DNA from: Paraphysomonas bandaiensis
Lineage: Eukaryota > Chrysophyceae
Assembly: GCA_965644295.1 (NCBI GenBank)
Contig: CBFFRP010000033.1
Coordinates: 1-47,259, forward strand
Direction: 5' to 3'
DNA length: 47,259 nucleotides
Part shown: piece by piece, positions 22,621 through 34,144 of the stretch
Layout: every line of letters begins with the position of its first letter
Numbering within the stretch: the stretch's first letter is position 1
Notes under the pieces: model-generated
What the model saw: only the letters and a program-made list of their open reading frames with translations
What the model was told of the DNA's origin: nothing
Databases searched by the model: none
Position numbers and translations under genes: made by a program

Positions 22621-24530
22621 TTCAGTTTTGGCTGTGAGTTGATGCTCGAACCATTATTTTATGCGGGTTCAGTTTTTAGGTTTGATACATGTGCTGCTAT
22701 AATACTGAGGCGTGCAGTGACCCTGGATAAGAACTTCGAGGAGCTAAATGGCCATCGTGATGTCGTGAAGAAATGGAAGCAGAGTCGCGTTTCGTTTTGA
22801 ACAAATCCGACACCCACAAGCAGATGTTGTTGATACAGTTTTGCGCGTGTTTCAAAGTATATGAGAAAGTTTATCGCACCTCCCCGTTGACCATCGTCTC
22901 TACCTCCCTCCTCTGCACCAGAATAGCCCCACTCTCACCAATATGCTGAAGCATTTTGCTGGAGAATTGGTTTTAAGTGAAAACGGCTCCTTGCTGCAGT
23001 CAGGAAACATAATCTTGAATGGAGTTCAAGGCACAGGGAAAACGACTCTACTCAAAGCAATGGTTCTTGTGGTTGCCATTAGTTGTGATAAATTCTTTTT
23101 TATTTATCATAACTACGAAACTGGATTAGAATCAAGTAGTCAGCTGATAGCGGAATGTGTTCATCGATTCGTGAATGGAATATGTAACGGGAAATTTGGA
23201 GATTTCGCCGCGGAATATTCGCATGACACACATACTTGCTTGAGAACATTGTCAGGACATAATTGTTATATCGGAATTGCGGCAGATGAAGTTCAAGATG
23301 TGGTTGTGATAGATGATAATCTTTTGTGGCGTATCAATATAATGAAATCGTTGGAAGAATTTTCTAGAACTGAGCTGCATCATGTTTTCTTGATTTTAAC
23401 TGGATCATCATCGAGTCTTATTCGACTTCTATTTCGTTCTAGGCGCCCCGCGAGCCTGCAGAACTTTGACTTCGACCTCAATGCCTCCCTATGTCAGCGA
23501 AATGATGTTCCTGCCAATCGCACTGTACATTCCCTGAGGTCTTACCTGTCCGAAGCTACCCACATCTGAAATTTTCAGACTCTGAGATCTGTGCGATGCT
23601 TATGGCCACTGGTGGGATTGGGCGCTTTGTTCATAACTACGTCCAGAATCCAATGGCTGGTGCTAGTTCTGGGCGGAAGGTGGACCCACGGACCGTCGTG
23701 TATGCTGACCCTTCTACCTTATATTGCTAATTGTGAATTTGATTGTGTCAATGAACTCCAAGCTCTTTGACAGTTTGAAGAACGGCATATTTGAGGGTCT
23801 TGAAAGTTGCCCTGGTGTTTCCCAGAATATAGTAGAAGATGTACTGGCGGAAACAGGGCAATATAACGCTAATGATGCCATAAACAATCTAGTTGACCAG
23901 GGTATTCTCTATATCTCTGACGATGGTCCATTGCACGACATGTTAACTGTCGAATTGGCTGTCCCTCAGGACTACCAACACTTTACCATAGATGACATAT
24001 CTTTTGATGATATATGGAAGCATCGAAAACAACGCCGGCAAAGCTTTTGAGAGATTCGAGCGTTTTCGCTTGCATCTATTAAACTCTCGATTTCTGTATC
24101 ACGGGCGGTATTTGATCATCGTCTACGGTAATCTTTACGTTGGACGTTATACCGACGCTAGGTATTCAAGAGAGCGCAGTTCGCATTGTGAAGTAGTGGT
24201 TGAACTAATCACGTTAACGAAGATGAAATGTTAACACGGGAGGGAGAAACTGGCGTTGATGTTATCTGTATACGCGTGGAGATGACCGATCGTGACAATC
24301 GTACTGTTTATGGTAGAAGAAGGCCAAATAAACAAGATTTGAAAATTCCCACTGTTATGGTTGATGGTTGGCAATGCAAGGGTGGTTATTGGAAGTTATC
24401 CATGGGCGAGGGAGTCATGAAATCTAGTCGCGACCTATGCATAGAAACTGGTAGGGTTGAGAACATCAGCGATAAGTTACTAAATGGAGTTTTTGCCAAA
24501 GCAGAGGTTGGGCTTCTAACGATTATTTAG
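22621..24530 (+). pseudogene. Crinkler/RHS-like NTPase-nuclease gene, decayed (copy 1)
   Basis: Protein fragments in order are: an N-terminal piece (22621-22800), then a P-loop NTPase from 22943 with Walker A GVQGTGKTTLL and Walker B-like IGIAADEVQDVV plus a sensor-like LILTGSSSS. A winged-helix-like segment follows (23724-24050). A PD-(D/E)xK-type nuclease comes last, with GKAFERFERF (24028 on), GVDVICIR and the WQCKGG core (about 24372). This order is typical of Crinkler-RHS proteins (NTPase plus restriction-type nuclease). Frames change at about 22800, 23555, 23720, 24020 and 24225, so it is a pseudogene. The shift at 23554 is a 1-nt deletion private to this copy; the others are shared with copy 2. 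Some shared breaks might hide short introns. Confidence 0.75.
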
Positions 24531-24669
24531 TCTATATACAACACCATTGGTAATTATTCCGTTGCTGTTGGTCAAACTTATAATAAATACCTACCAAAGA
24601 TGGTACATTACCTGAGAAGACATTGGACAGAAGTTACAAGATTCCACGTAACATGGTGTCGATGATTTC
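23176..24669 (+). repeat. Tandem duplication unit 1 (1494 bp)
   Basis: Directly repeated at 24670-26164 with constant offset and, as far as read, a single 1-nt difference. Unit boundaries carry the microhomology TGGAAT (at 23176, 24670 and 26165). Confidence 0.95.
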
Positions 24670-26293
24670 TGGAATATGTAACGGGAAATTTGGAGATTTC
24701 GCCGCGGAATATTCGCATGACACACATACTTGCTTGAGAACATTGTCAGGACATAATTGTTATATCGGAATTGCGGCAGATGAAGTTCAAGATGTGGTTG
24801 TGATAGATGATAATCTTTTGTGGCGTATCAATATAATGAAATCGTTGGAAGAATTTTCTAGAACTGAGCTGCATCATGTTTTCTTGATTTTAACTGGATC
24901 ATCATCGAGTCTTATTCGACTTCTATTTCGTTCTAGGCGCCCCGCGAGCCTGCAGAACTTTGACTTCGACCTCAATGCCTCCCTATGTCAGCGAAATGAT
25001 GTTCCTGCCAATCGCACTGTACATTCCCTGAGGTCTTACCTGTCCGAATGCTACCCACATCTGAAATTTTCAGACTCTGAGATCTGTGCGATGCTTATGG
25101 CCACTGGTGGGATTGGGCGCTTTGTTCATAACTACGTCCAGAATCCAATGGCTGGTGCTAGTTCTGGGCGGAAGGTGGACCCACGGACCGTCGTGTATGC
25201 TGACCCTTCTACCTTATATTGCTAATTGTGAATTTGATTGTGTCAATGAACTCCAAGCTCTTTGACAGTTTGAAGAACGGCATATTTGAGGGTCTTGAAA
25301 GTTGCCCTGGTGTTTCCCAGAATATAGTAGAAGATGTACTGGCGGAAACAGGGCAATATAACGCTAATGATGCCATAAACAATCTAGTTGACCAGGGTAT
25401 TCTCTATATCTCTGACGATGGTCCATTGCACGACATGTTAACTGTCGAATTGGCTGTCCCTCAGGACTACCAACACTTTACCATAGATGACATATCTTTT
25501 GATGATATATGGAAGCATCGAAAACAACGCCGGCAAAGCTTTTGAGAGATTCGAGCGTTTTCGCTTGCATCTATTAAACTCTCGATTTCTGTATCACGGG
25601 CGGTATTTGATCATCGTCTACGGTAATCTTTACGTTGGACGTTATACCGACGCTAGGTATTCAAGAGAGCGCAGTTCGCATTGTGAAGTAGTGGTTGAAC
25701 TAATCACGTTAACGAAGATGAAATGTTAACACGGGAGGGAGAAACTGGCGTTGATGTTATCTGTATACGCGTGGAGATGACCGATCGTGACAATCGTACT
25801 GTTTATGGTAGAAGAAGGCCAAATAAACAAGATTTGAAAATTCCCACTGTTATGGTTGATGGTTGGCAATGCAAGGGTGGTTATTGGAAGTTATCCATGG
25901 GCGAGGGAGTCATGAAATCTAGTCGCGACCTATGCATAGAAACTGGTAGGGTTGAGAACATCAGCGATAAGTTACTAAATGGAGTTTTTGCCAAAGCAGA
26001 GGTTGGGCTTCTAACGATTATTTAGTCTATATACAACACCATTGGTAATTATTCCGTTGCTGTTGGTCAAACTTATAATAAATACCTACCAAAGATGGTA
26101 CATTACCTGAGAAGACATTGGACAGAAGTTACAAGATTCCACGTAACATGGTGTCGATGATTTCTGGAATTGACCGCAGACAGCACACTCGTCTTTCATC
26201 TTATTCGGTCATATTCCACGACAAGGACCAGTGGTTTCGTGATATGTTGATTGATGATAAGCGCCCAGCTCCTGCTACTCCTACACCAGTCTG
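24641..26293 (+). pseudogene. Crinkler/RHS-like gene, duplicated part plus original C-terminus (copy 2)
   Basis: From 24670 this repeats copy 1 beginning just after its Walker A region, so it has no P-loop. The NTPase remainder is open to 25225 because the base lost in copy 1 is present. The later frame changes (about 25220, 25515, 25720) are shared. After the duplicated unit ends at 26164, the original last exon or frame runs on (FHDKDQWFRDMLIDDKRPAP) to TGA at 26291-26293, the true C-terminus of the ancestral gene. It is non-functional as it stands. Confidence 0.75.
24670..26164 (+). repeat. Tandem duplication unit 2 (1495 bp)
   Basis: Second copy of 23176-24669. It is one base longer because it keeps the T missing after 23554. 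Confidence 0.95.
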
Positions 26294-26737
26294 AAGACGA
26301 ATATTGGCAGGCATGAAAATAGATTTCACTGTGTTATTTGTTAATATAGAGTGATTCAGTCTTTCACAAACTTTAAAATGCCGTTAATTTGGATACATCT
26401 GTAGATCTGTAGCTATTTCTGTGTTGTTACACCCGAAGTTGTCAAGGTTTATTCCTATGTAAGTATTGCATGTTCTTCATGAGAAGTGTTCTTCTTATCA
26501 TTTTCACTTTTATATTAACTGTTCTTGTTTAAGTGTTAGGAAAAACTTGTTTGCTGGAATTAAGAATTGTGATAATTTAGAATCTGTGTTGATGTCATCG
26601 TAAATGTATCAAATGTATGTCATGTGCAATTCCCAGTAGTTTAAATGGTAAAAGTTAGATCGCACCCAGCGCAATAACCGTTACACAGTAGTGAATATCT
26701 TATTTTTAGCAATATGCAATTTATATAGGTTTTGCAA
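26294..26737. other. Intergenic, no gene seen
   Basis: 3' flank of the decayed Crinkler-like gene; AT-rich, nothing recognised. Confidence 0.5.
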
Positions 26738-26826
26738 GTCCTTAAGATGAACATCCCAGGGAGAATCTGTTCGGCACTTATCCCCCAGAACACCACGAAA
26801 AGGTGCGAGTCCGACTTTGTTGAGGG
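26738..26826 (-). repeat. Dispersed SINE-like repeat, inverted 5' module
   Basis: Minus-strand copy of the 55-bp 5' module (CACCACGAAAAGGTGCGAGT on plus), fused to a short internal piece (CTTAAGATGAACATCCC). It lies head to head with the plus-oriented remainder at 26828. Confidence 0.8.
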
Positions 26827-26827
26827 A

Positions 26828-27190
26828 ACTTTCTGCCCACTCATACTCAAATGCTTGTGTGTACAAGGAACACTAATAAGTGTCACTTGTGTAGACGTCT
26901 TTGGACCTTGACGACTAAACAAGTATCCAGGAATGGGCCCACCTCAACGATATCCGGGGTATTGGACTGTGGACTGCCTACTGAAGTCAAGCATCCGGGA
27001 TGTTCATCTTAAGGACTCAAAATCCTGAAGTCAGCAGATGTCATGTATAATATAAACATTCTGCTTGCTCACTGCGTTTGCTTTGAATGATAGAGCGAAA
27101 GTGGTTACACCTTGTTGCTTGCGGTGACGCACAAGTAGCTTTCGTAGCGTTAAATAGTAGGATATCAGAGATAATCACTCATTCTTAAAG
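26828..27190 (+). repeat. Dispersed SINE-like repeat, body
   Basis: Plus-oriented copy from TTCTGCCCACTCATA through GGATATCAGAGATAATCACT. Its own 5' module is replaced by the inverted module at 26738-26826. Confidence 0.82.
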
Positions 27191-27288
27191 CCTATAATAA
27201 TGAGACATCCACAATATAAGGTATTGTTCTGATTATTGTTGTGTGTTGTTGTTATTACAACTGTACTGTGTATATAATGGTAGCATAG

Positions 27289-27604
27289 GATAAGAGGCAG
27301 AACGGGAAGGAGAATGTCGTCGTCGACATTCGTGATGACAACGACGACCCGGATGAAGAGGTATTACGAAAGCGCACGAGCAGGGTATAAGTAATACTGT
27401 TTTTAAAGATGGTGGCGGGGTCGTCGAATTCCAGCAGAAAGCAGATGTGATACCTCCCGCTGTTGCTGAACTTCGTCAGGAAATGGTGTCCGGTCTACCA
27501 GAACTTCGTGATCTTCTTTTGATGAGAAAAAATGATGATCCTCTACCTGCTGCGGATGGTCCTCTACTTGCTTATGACCCTCCACCTACTAGTAATGTGC
27601 CCTC
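27289..27604 (+). pseudogene. Hypothetical protein fragment cut by a duplication junction
   Basis: Two coding-like stretches (DIRDDNDDPDEEVLRKRTSR up to about 27385, then VAELRQEMVSGLPELRDLLL from about 27420) lie in different frames. They stop where the copied receptor segment begins at 27605. A GTATAAG...AAAG stretch between them might be a tiny intron. No family is recognised. Confidence 0.3.
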
Positions 27605-28255
27605 AACGCTCAGTCGAGGGATAAGCACCCCCCAGCTTAAGAATCAGCAGCACCACCGCGATGATAACGATGATAATAATATTAGCTGCAAAATTATCAG
27701 ATATGCGTGAATGGCACTTGAGAAGAAACTACCTCTCGCCACTCAATAGGCATCGCTTACTCCCTGTGGCATATCACGGATCGGGTAACAGAGACAAATT
27801 CCTAAGAGTACCAAAAATGCCTCGTAGGAGTACAAAAACAACAGATTCGCTTCGTCACCGAAAACACACTGCTTTTCTTGTGTATTCTTGGTAAGAGTAT
27901 GTGTAATCATCTGAGTAGTAAAAGAAACACTGCCCAGTGCGGCGTCAACCAAGAGTGTAACTACAATTGGGAACAGAAGCAGTAACGCTACCAGTAAAAA
28001 GTGTGAAGTGCCGTGACCTTTACACGTTGAAAACCACTGTTTAAAACAAGATTAATGCGCCATGTCTTCGCAATAAGTGGAGTCAGCATCATCGCAAACC
28101 CGAGGTGTCCTAGCACGTAGGCAGCTAAACAGGAATCATCATTTACCGGTAGAGATAGAGTTATTCCGAAAGCAATCAATGCTGCTCCACCGGGAAATAT
28201 AGTACTGCCTAATTCCGGCTGTAAGATGCGCACAATCCTCCGATTACAATAGTAG
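27605..28255 (-). pseudogene. Partial copy of the class C receptor gene
   Basis: About 650 bp are nearly identical to 31820-32470: the end of exon 3 (TM2 to TM5), its 47-nt intron and the start of exon 4. I see roughly eight substitutions and a 2-nt insertion near 27998 that breaks the frame. Because the intron is kept, it arose at the DNA level, not by retroposition. It has no promoter or N-terminal ectodomain of its own. Confidence 0.9.
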
Positions 28256-28468
28256 CAGGGGCAACTTGTAACGCAATAAATACTTCTAGTAACAACTATC
28301 ATTGCAACCTTTTTTTCATCATTAACCTTTAGATACAAATTACAGTAAAATAACAATTTAATACTTAGATATGAAACCTGGTGAAATCGCTTTACCAGGT
28401 TTTGGTATTACCTCGACTTTTAGAGAATAATATGACAATTGCACCAGATTAAATCAAACAATAAATCC

Positions 28469-29170
28469 CAAGATTTCAATAATAGCTACAGCAAATAATG
28501 TACTCCTACCACAAAAGGGTGCTGAAGGTATATAGCAACTCCGAGGTATTAAAGTCGTACATTATTGTGAAAAATAGTAGTCGCAGGAGGCTTCTTGCTG
28601 TCATTGTTATCATCATAACTTTTATGTTCATCATCACGCTTATTAACCTCTGCTAGTGCAACCGACTTGGTTGTTGTGTGCATGACATGAGGCACATACA
28701 CACAAGAAGGAGGAGGGCAGGGGAGCGCTCTGAGCCGCTTAGGCATATATTATTGTTATTGTTAGTAATATTGCACCTGATGTTGTCACATTGTCTACAT
28801 TAATATTTGCTAAACCTCCTGATACATTTAAAGTTTCTGAAACTGTATTTACTTTTATAGTATTTATATATGCCTTATATGTTGATGTATCTATTATAGT
28901 AGAAACTGTAAAACTTGTATTTGTTAAGTTGCTTGAATTAACATTCGTTATATCAAGTTCAAAATTTTTTATCACTTGTTAAACCATTGAAATATATGAT
29001 TGAACCATTGCTATAATTATATGTCAACACATTTGAAGAAAACGTATGTGTTGTACTAATTGATTCGCTTATTTCCTGATGAGCACAACGCTACCTATAA
29101 ACCCTGAAAGGGCTGGGTGCCACTGCTCATAATATATCATATATGTGGTATTTGAACTCTCCACAATAAT
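28469..29170. repeat. Unassigned diverged repeat, copy 2 with internal insert
   Basis: 28469-28660 and 29088-29170 match 6866-7060 and 7083-7175. The intervening approximately 430 bp has no counterpart in copy 1 and contains the AT-rich frame at 28739-29072. Confidence 0.5.
28739..29072 (-). pseudogene. Possible virus- or phage-derived structural protein fragment
   Basis: An AT-rich minus-strand frame of 78 codons is rich in Asn, Thr, Ser, Val and Ile (LNVSGGLANINVDNVTTSG). About 30 further residues follow upstream after a one-base slip in an A-run at about 28967. The style (FNGLTSDKNF then a T/N-rich beta strand series and a GG-x-N motif) resembles C-terminal repeats of tail or capsid-associated proteins of phages and giant viruses. 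This is an impression from composition and motif order, not a search result. Confidence 0.3.
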
Positions 29171-29440
29171 TATTGAAGTTGTTGTTGCAAAGTCCTAGTT
29201 TTGAATATTGATCACTTGAACTGCTTTTATTTAAAATTTAGATCTTCTATATCACATACGAAGGATGGAATATACTTGAAGTATCTATTTTTTACCCGGT
29301 GATAATATGAGTATCTATTTTTACCTGATGCTAATATGAACCTTCTGTTAAACCCAATTTAGGTAAGAACTCTTTTAGAGACAAAGTGGATAAAACTATT
29401 CTATGCTAGTTTAATACAATGAGTAGTTATTATGATAATA

Positions 29441-29701
29441 AATAAAGAATTGATCTTTATAATAGTAAAACAATGTTGTGATTATTAGAGTGTAAGTAAT
29501 GAACACGATAGAGTGATAATTATGAATAACAATATAGAACATAACTATCATGCACAACGGAATAGTTAGAAGTGTAACTGTTAATGACGACGTTATGATG
29601 ACGATCATGTGTGTATCTTCGACAGATACTTCAGTTTATGATATATTTCAGTGAACATTATAACTCACAGATACAATCTTGTATTAAGCTGAATCCTAAT
29701 A
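29441..29701 (-). repeat. 3' LTR of truncated copia copy
   Basis: Reverse complement starts TATTAGGATTCAGC and ends TTCTTTATT. Several substitutions and small indels relative to 4939-5202 show greater age. Confidence 0.88.
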
Positions 29702-29901
29702 CGCCCCCTCAATTAAATAATCAGTAAACCGTAGATAATAGAGAGAATATGAACTTATACACACTGAGAGTAAAAACCAGAGTATCAGTCACTAGTCAAT
29801 AATAAGCGAACTGCAGAGATGCCATATATTGTGAGACCATCCTTCTAGTCCAGCATCATGTATTGAATAAAAGTAAAAAAATGGTAAAAACTCCGCGTAA
29901 C

Positions 29902-31064
29902 TCAAACTAGCCACCCAGGTCGCTTGTGGCTTGGTAATTGAGATTTAGGTGTCTCTGAGGTTGTTGATCGCTTTCTGTTGTTGCTGGATGGGATGTCGAA
30001 CCCAGCTCCCCCCCGCAATGTGCGGAAGTTAATTGCTCCTAGTGGTTTTGTAAGGAGGTCGGCTAACATTGACTTGTTGGTGGATATATGATCAACAGTA
30101 ATATACGTTCTCGGCAATATATGTTCTCGGATGAAGTGATATCGAATCGCGATATGTTTAGTACGTCGATGATGAGTAGGATTGTAACATAATTGGACTG
30201 CACCTATATTATCGCACCAAATAGTTGTTGAGAATGGAAGTTTGAAACCAATTTCTGATAATAAAGAGCGTAGCCATAATGCTTTCTGAGCTGCTGACGA
30301 TAAAGCCGTATACTCAGCTTCAGTAGATGACAATGCCACAGTTGTCTGTAATCGTGATATTATTGCCACGATATAAGACAATTACCTATGAAGAATGTAA
30401 AAGCTGTAGTGGACCGTCGAGTGAGATGACATCGTGCCCAATCGCTATCGCAGTATCCTGACAATGTTATGTGGGATCCAGAATATATCAATCCTTGCTT
30501 AGCAGTGCCTTTGAGATACCTAAGAACATGTAACAAAGCATTAGATTAGGCATATCAGAAAATCTGGCTAGAGTATTGACTGCGTAGGCGATAACCGGTC
30601 GAGTGCATACAGCTAGATACATCAGGAAACCTATGTGCTCCTTGTAGGGGAAATTCTGAACATAACTTTGATTTGATTCTGAAAGATGATTGTATTCATG
30701 TATATCATAGTTTAATGAAAATAACATAGGTGTTGACATGGGTTTACAGTTGGACATATTGAATTTGTCCAGTAGTTTGTTGACATACTGCTCCTGACTG
30801 AGAGTCGTGATATTCTTATCAAAGTCTTGATGGATGGAAATGCCCAAGTAATAATCTAAGAGTCCGAGATCCGTAATTTCGAACTTTTTGGATAAATGGT
30901 CTTTGAATAGTTGGATATCAGTGTCGGATGCAGATGCTATAATAATATCATTCACATACATGGCTATTAGCATAATCCTGCCATTAATCTGTTTTTTGAA
31001 TATACACGGGTCAGATATTACTCTGGTGAAACCCATATCTAGCATAAAATTTGTACAGCACTTA
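29902..31064 (-). pseudogene. copia RT C-terminal half and RNase H remnant
   Basis: Two frames (31064 to 30488, and 30381 to 29902) cover the YVDD region (here YVNDI, with the first catalytic Asp replaced by Asn), thumb and RNase H (STEAEYTALSS, WCDNIGAVQL). The frame is broken between 30490 and 30380 and again near the end. It is inactive. Confidence 0.88.
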
Positions 31065-31240
31065 AGCCTATGGATTATGGAAGTAAGAATAAGTGGCCAC
31101 AAAAAACATTAAAAAAAATACACTTATCTTACTATCGAGGCTAGAGCAACTAAAAAGTACGAAAATATCGTGATTTACATTTCAGTGACATATCTATACA
31201 TTACACTATTTCAATTTGTTGGAAGCAATACATTGAAGCA

Positions 31241-34144
31241 CTAGGCTTCACATTGTTCTGGTACAGAATCTAACGAGAATTGTGAATTCATCTGTTTGTC
31301 ATTCTTTGACTCAGATGGTACTTCTTCCAGGTTGGGTCTCAACGACGATTTAATTTGAGTATGATTCGACGGCGCAAGAGCTTCTGACATGCTTTCCCGA
31401 TACAGTTGCTTGTTCGCAATATGGGCAAGCCGTTGGTTAAGGCGTTCGATTTCAAGTTGAATCTTCCACTTCTCATCATGCTCTATGTCTGTAGTGCTGA
31501 CACGAACGTGATCTGACTCGTCCGGTGCAACACTTTTAGTGCCGGATCGAGTGAAGAACAAGACGATAGATCTACAAAGACACGACTTAAGTTTCCATCG
31601 AAATGGAGCAGAAACACACTTACTTTCTAACAAATACGGGTTTATGGCTGTCCACGATTTCGAATCGCTTGTTGAGGTCCAGTCCCTAAAGAAATACAAT
31701 CAAACATCGTTTCGAAAATCATTCAGTGCGCAACCTGCAAAGATTTGAATATAGCGTCGTGATACAAACACATGATAACACTGATTGCACCAGACAGCAT
31801 TGCCATCGCAATTATAAAACGCTCAGTCGAGGGATAAGCACCCCCCAGCTTAAGAATCAGCAGCACCACCGCGATGATAACGATGATAATAATATTAGCT
31901 GCAAAATTATCAGATATGCGTGAATGGCACTTGAGAAGAAACTACCTCTCGCCACTCGATAGGCATCGCTTACTCCCTGTGGCATATCACGGATCGGGTA
32001 ACAGAGACAAATTCCTAAGAGTACCAAAAATGCCTCGTAGGAGTACAAAAACAACAGATTCGCTTCGTCACCGAAAACACACTGCTTTTCTTGTGTATTC
32101 TTGGTAAGAGTATGTGTAATCACCTGAGTAGTAAAAGAAACACTGCCCAGTGCGGCGTCAACCAAGAGTGTAATTACAATTGGGAACAGAAGCAGTAACG
32201 CTACCAGTAAAGTGTGAAGTGCTGTGACCTTTACACGTTGAAAACCACTGTTTAAAACAAGATTAATGCGCCATGTCTTCGCAATAAGTGGAGTCAGCAT
32301 CATCGCAAACCCGAGGTGTCCTAGCACGTAGGCAGCTAAACAGGAATCATCATTTACCGGTAGAGATAGAGTTATTCCGAAAGCAACCAATGCTGCTCCG
32401 CCGGGAAATATAATACTGCCTAATTCCGGCTGTAAGATGCGCACAATCCTCCGATTACGATAGTATATCAGCACTGCAGCGAAGGAAACACATATGATAG
32501 CCACAATGACGGCCGCACTTCGCAGTACCACGACTAGCGGTGTTGACATGCGTAAGGTTTTCCTCCGCGGTCTATCACGAGGTGGATCGTTCGTTGGCGT
32601 ATTGAACTTATATGTGTAACACTCTTCATCATTCGAATTACAATCTCTATACCCGCTGTCTGTATTAATATATCCTACCACAACAAATCCCTCCGTCAGG
32701 TTCACATTATTCGAACTGAGAAAAATATCAGCCTGAAAGTTAACCACCTCATAGAGCATATCACTGAGTCGGTCATTATTCTGCCTATCAGGAAAGGGTT
32801 CAAACTCCACCCGACCGCTAGCACCGTTGAAGCTAATATAATTCATGCTTTGCATGAGAAGGTAGTAGTGAAACGGGTAGTTAATGTCGTATTTGTCAAC
32901 ATGAATATAATGATGAAGTGCATGGGCCAGAGATATAACAGCATCGTACGCGAAAAATGTATCGTCATATAAGTCTACTCCTGTAGAATCGAAGGATGCA
33001 TGGTCGAGTCCCGCGCATACAGTACCCTCATTATTCTGATGTAGGTAGTTGCCAACCGAGTCAGTGGCATTGTTGCAGTCCGATTGATCTCCATCAGTCG
33101 ACGGCTGTGATCTGAACCTGTGTATAAAATCCAATGCCTCAGGCGTAGATCGGTTGACAATGGAGCGAAAGGCGATCGCTCCGTGCAACAATTCTGCGAT
33201 TTGTGTACTATCGAAGTGTGCACTCAGATGTGTCTTCCACACCACGGGGTCTGTAAGAAATCCCGATACAATAAGTTGCGTACCAGGTTTAAGCAAGCCG
33301 TAGTCATAGGCCGCTTTAAGAAACGCACTCCCATGAGATGCCGATGCGTATACAGCAATAATATTAAAATTTGTGGCAGCGATCTCCACAATAATATCGG
33401 TATAATCTGTCTGGATGGGGTAGATTATATGATCTGTGCGTTCGATTTCGGATTGTTCAATGCCAAGGTAGTCCGTGAAGAAAATATCGTACTTGAACGA
33501 GGAGTGAAAGCCAAACGACGTATATGCTTTTACTACTGCCACTCTCGTCCACTTAAACTTCTCATAGGTGAGAAATGGAGCTACGTATCCTTCCTGTGCA
33601 GAAGGGGGATTTGTTCTCACGAAGTTGTTGTATACACGGTTAGTAAAGTCATCCTCGTCAGCGTGATATCCTATCTGAATTATGCCATTCTCCATCAGTA
33701 ATTTTGCCCCACCTGTAGTATAGAGTGACAACAAGTCAATTCAATCAATTCAGTACCTTCAATAGGAGCATTTTCTTGAGGGCCAATAACTGCCCGAACA
33801 CCTTCGTCGACAGCATACAGTGCAGAAACAGCACCAGCCGTTTTTGTGTTCGCCGGCTGGGCTGATATGACACTGAATGTTATATTGGGCAAAATATCGT
33901 CATAGATGCCATCCGTTTTATTGTTAATTTCACTTATAGCCAATAGAATAGCCGACTTGTACTGCAGGCCCTCCGGGTCGATATCCCCTGCACGGAATAT
34001 GAGTTGGAGAGAGCAAATCACTCACAACAAACCTGTCGAGAGGAAATTATTAAACATGACTCCAGTTTTATATTCCTGTGTCCATGTTGCCACACAAAGA
34101 CCTGACACCACACTGAGCACAGCCACTAGCAACCCGTTTATCAT
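31241..34144 (-). CDS. Class C (GABA-B-like) G-protein-coupled receptor, 6 exons
   Basis: Exons (minus): 34033-34144, 33757-33987, 31946-33712, 31735-31898, 31624-31685, 31241-31571. Introns are 44-52 nt, GT-AG, in matching phases. The CDS is 2667 nt, 888 aa. Signal peptide at residues 1-19 (MINGLLVAVLSVVSGLCVA). A periplasmic-binding-like ligand domain follows (GVMF..., AISEIN, RAVIGP) to about residue 490. Seven membrane helices lie at about 505-532, 546-565, 572-595, 610-636, 665-687, and two in exon 4. Cysteines before TM3 (C572) and in loop 2 (C659) could form the family disulfide. The cytoplasmic tail carries a coiled-coil-like segment (EKWKIQLEIERLNQRLAHI), as in GABA-B dimers. It likely senses a small amino-acid-like ligand at the cell surface; the ligand is unknown. 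Confidence 0.9.

Larger units (their letters stand above)
29441..31064 (-). mobile_element. 5'-truncated copy of the same copia family
   Basis: On the minus strand it has the 3' part of pol, the PPT (GGGGGCG) and an LTR, all homologous to 3560-5202. Homology ends abruptly at about 31064, inside RT, so the 5' half of the element is missing. It is visibly more diverged than the copy at 5-5202. Confidence 0.9.

Noticed and set aside
33120-33701. 193-codon plus-strand frame
   Set aside because: Antisense to receptor exon 3, which has strong domain evidence.
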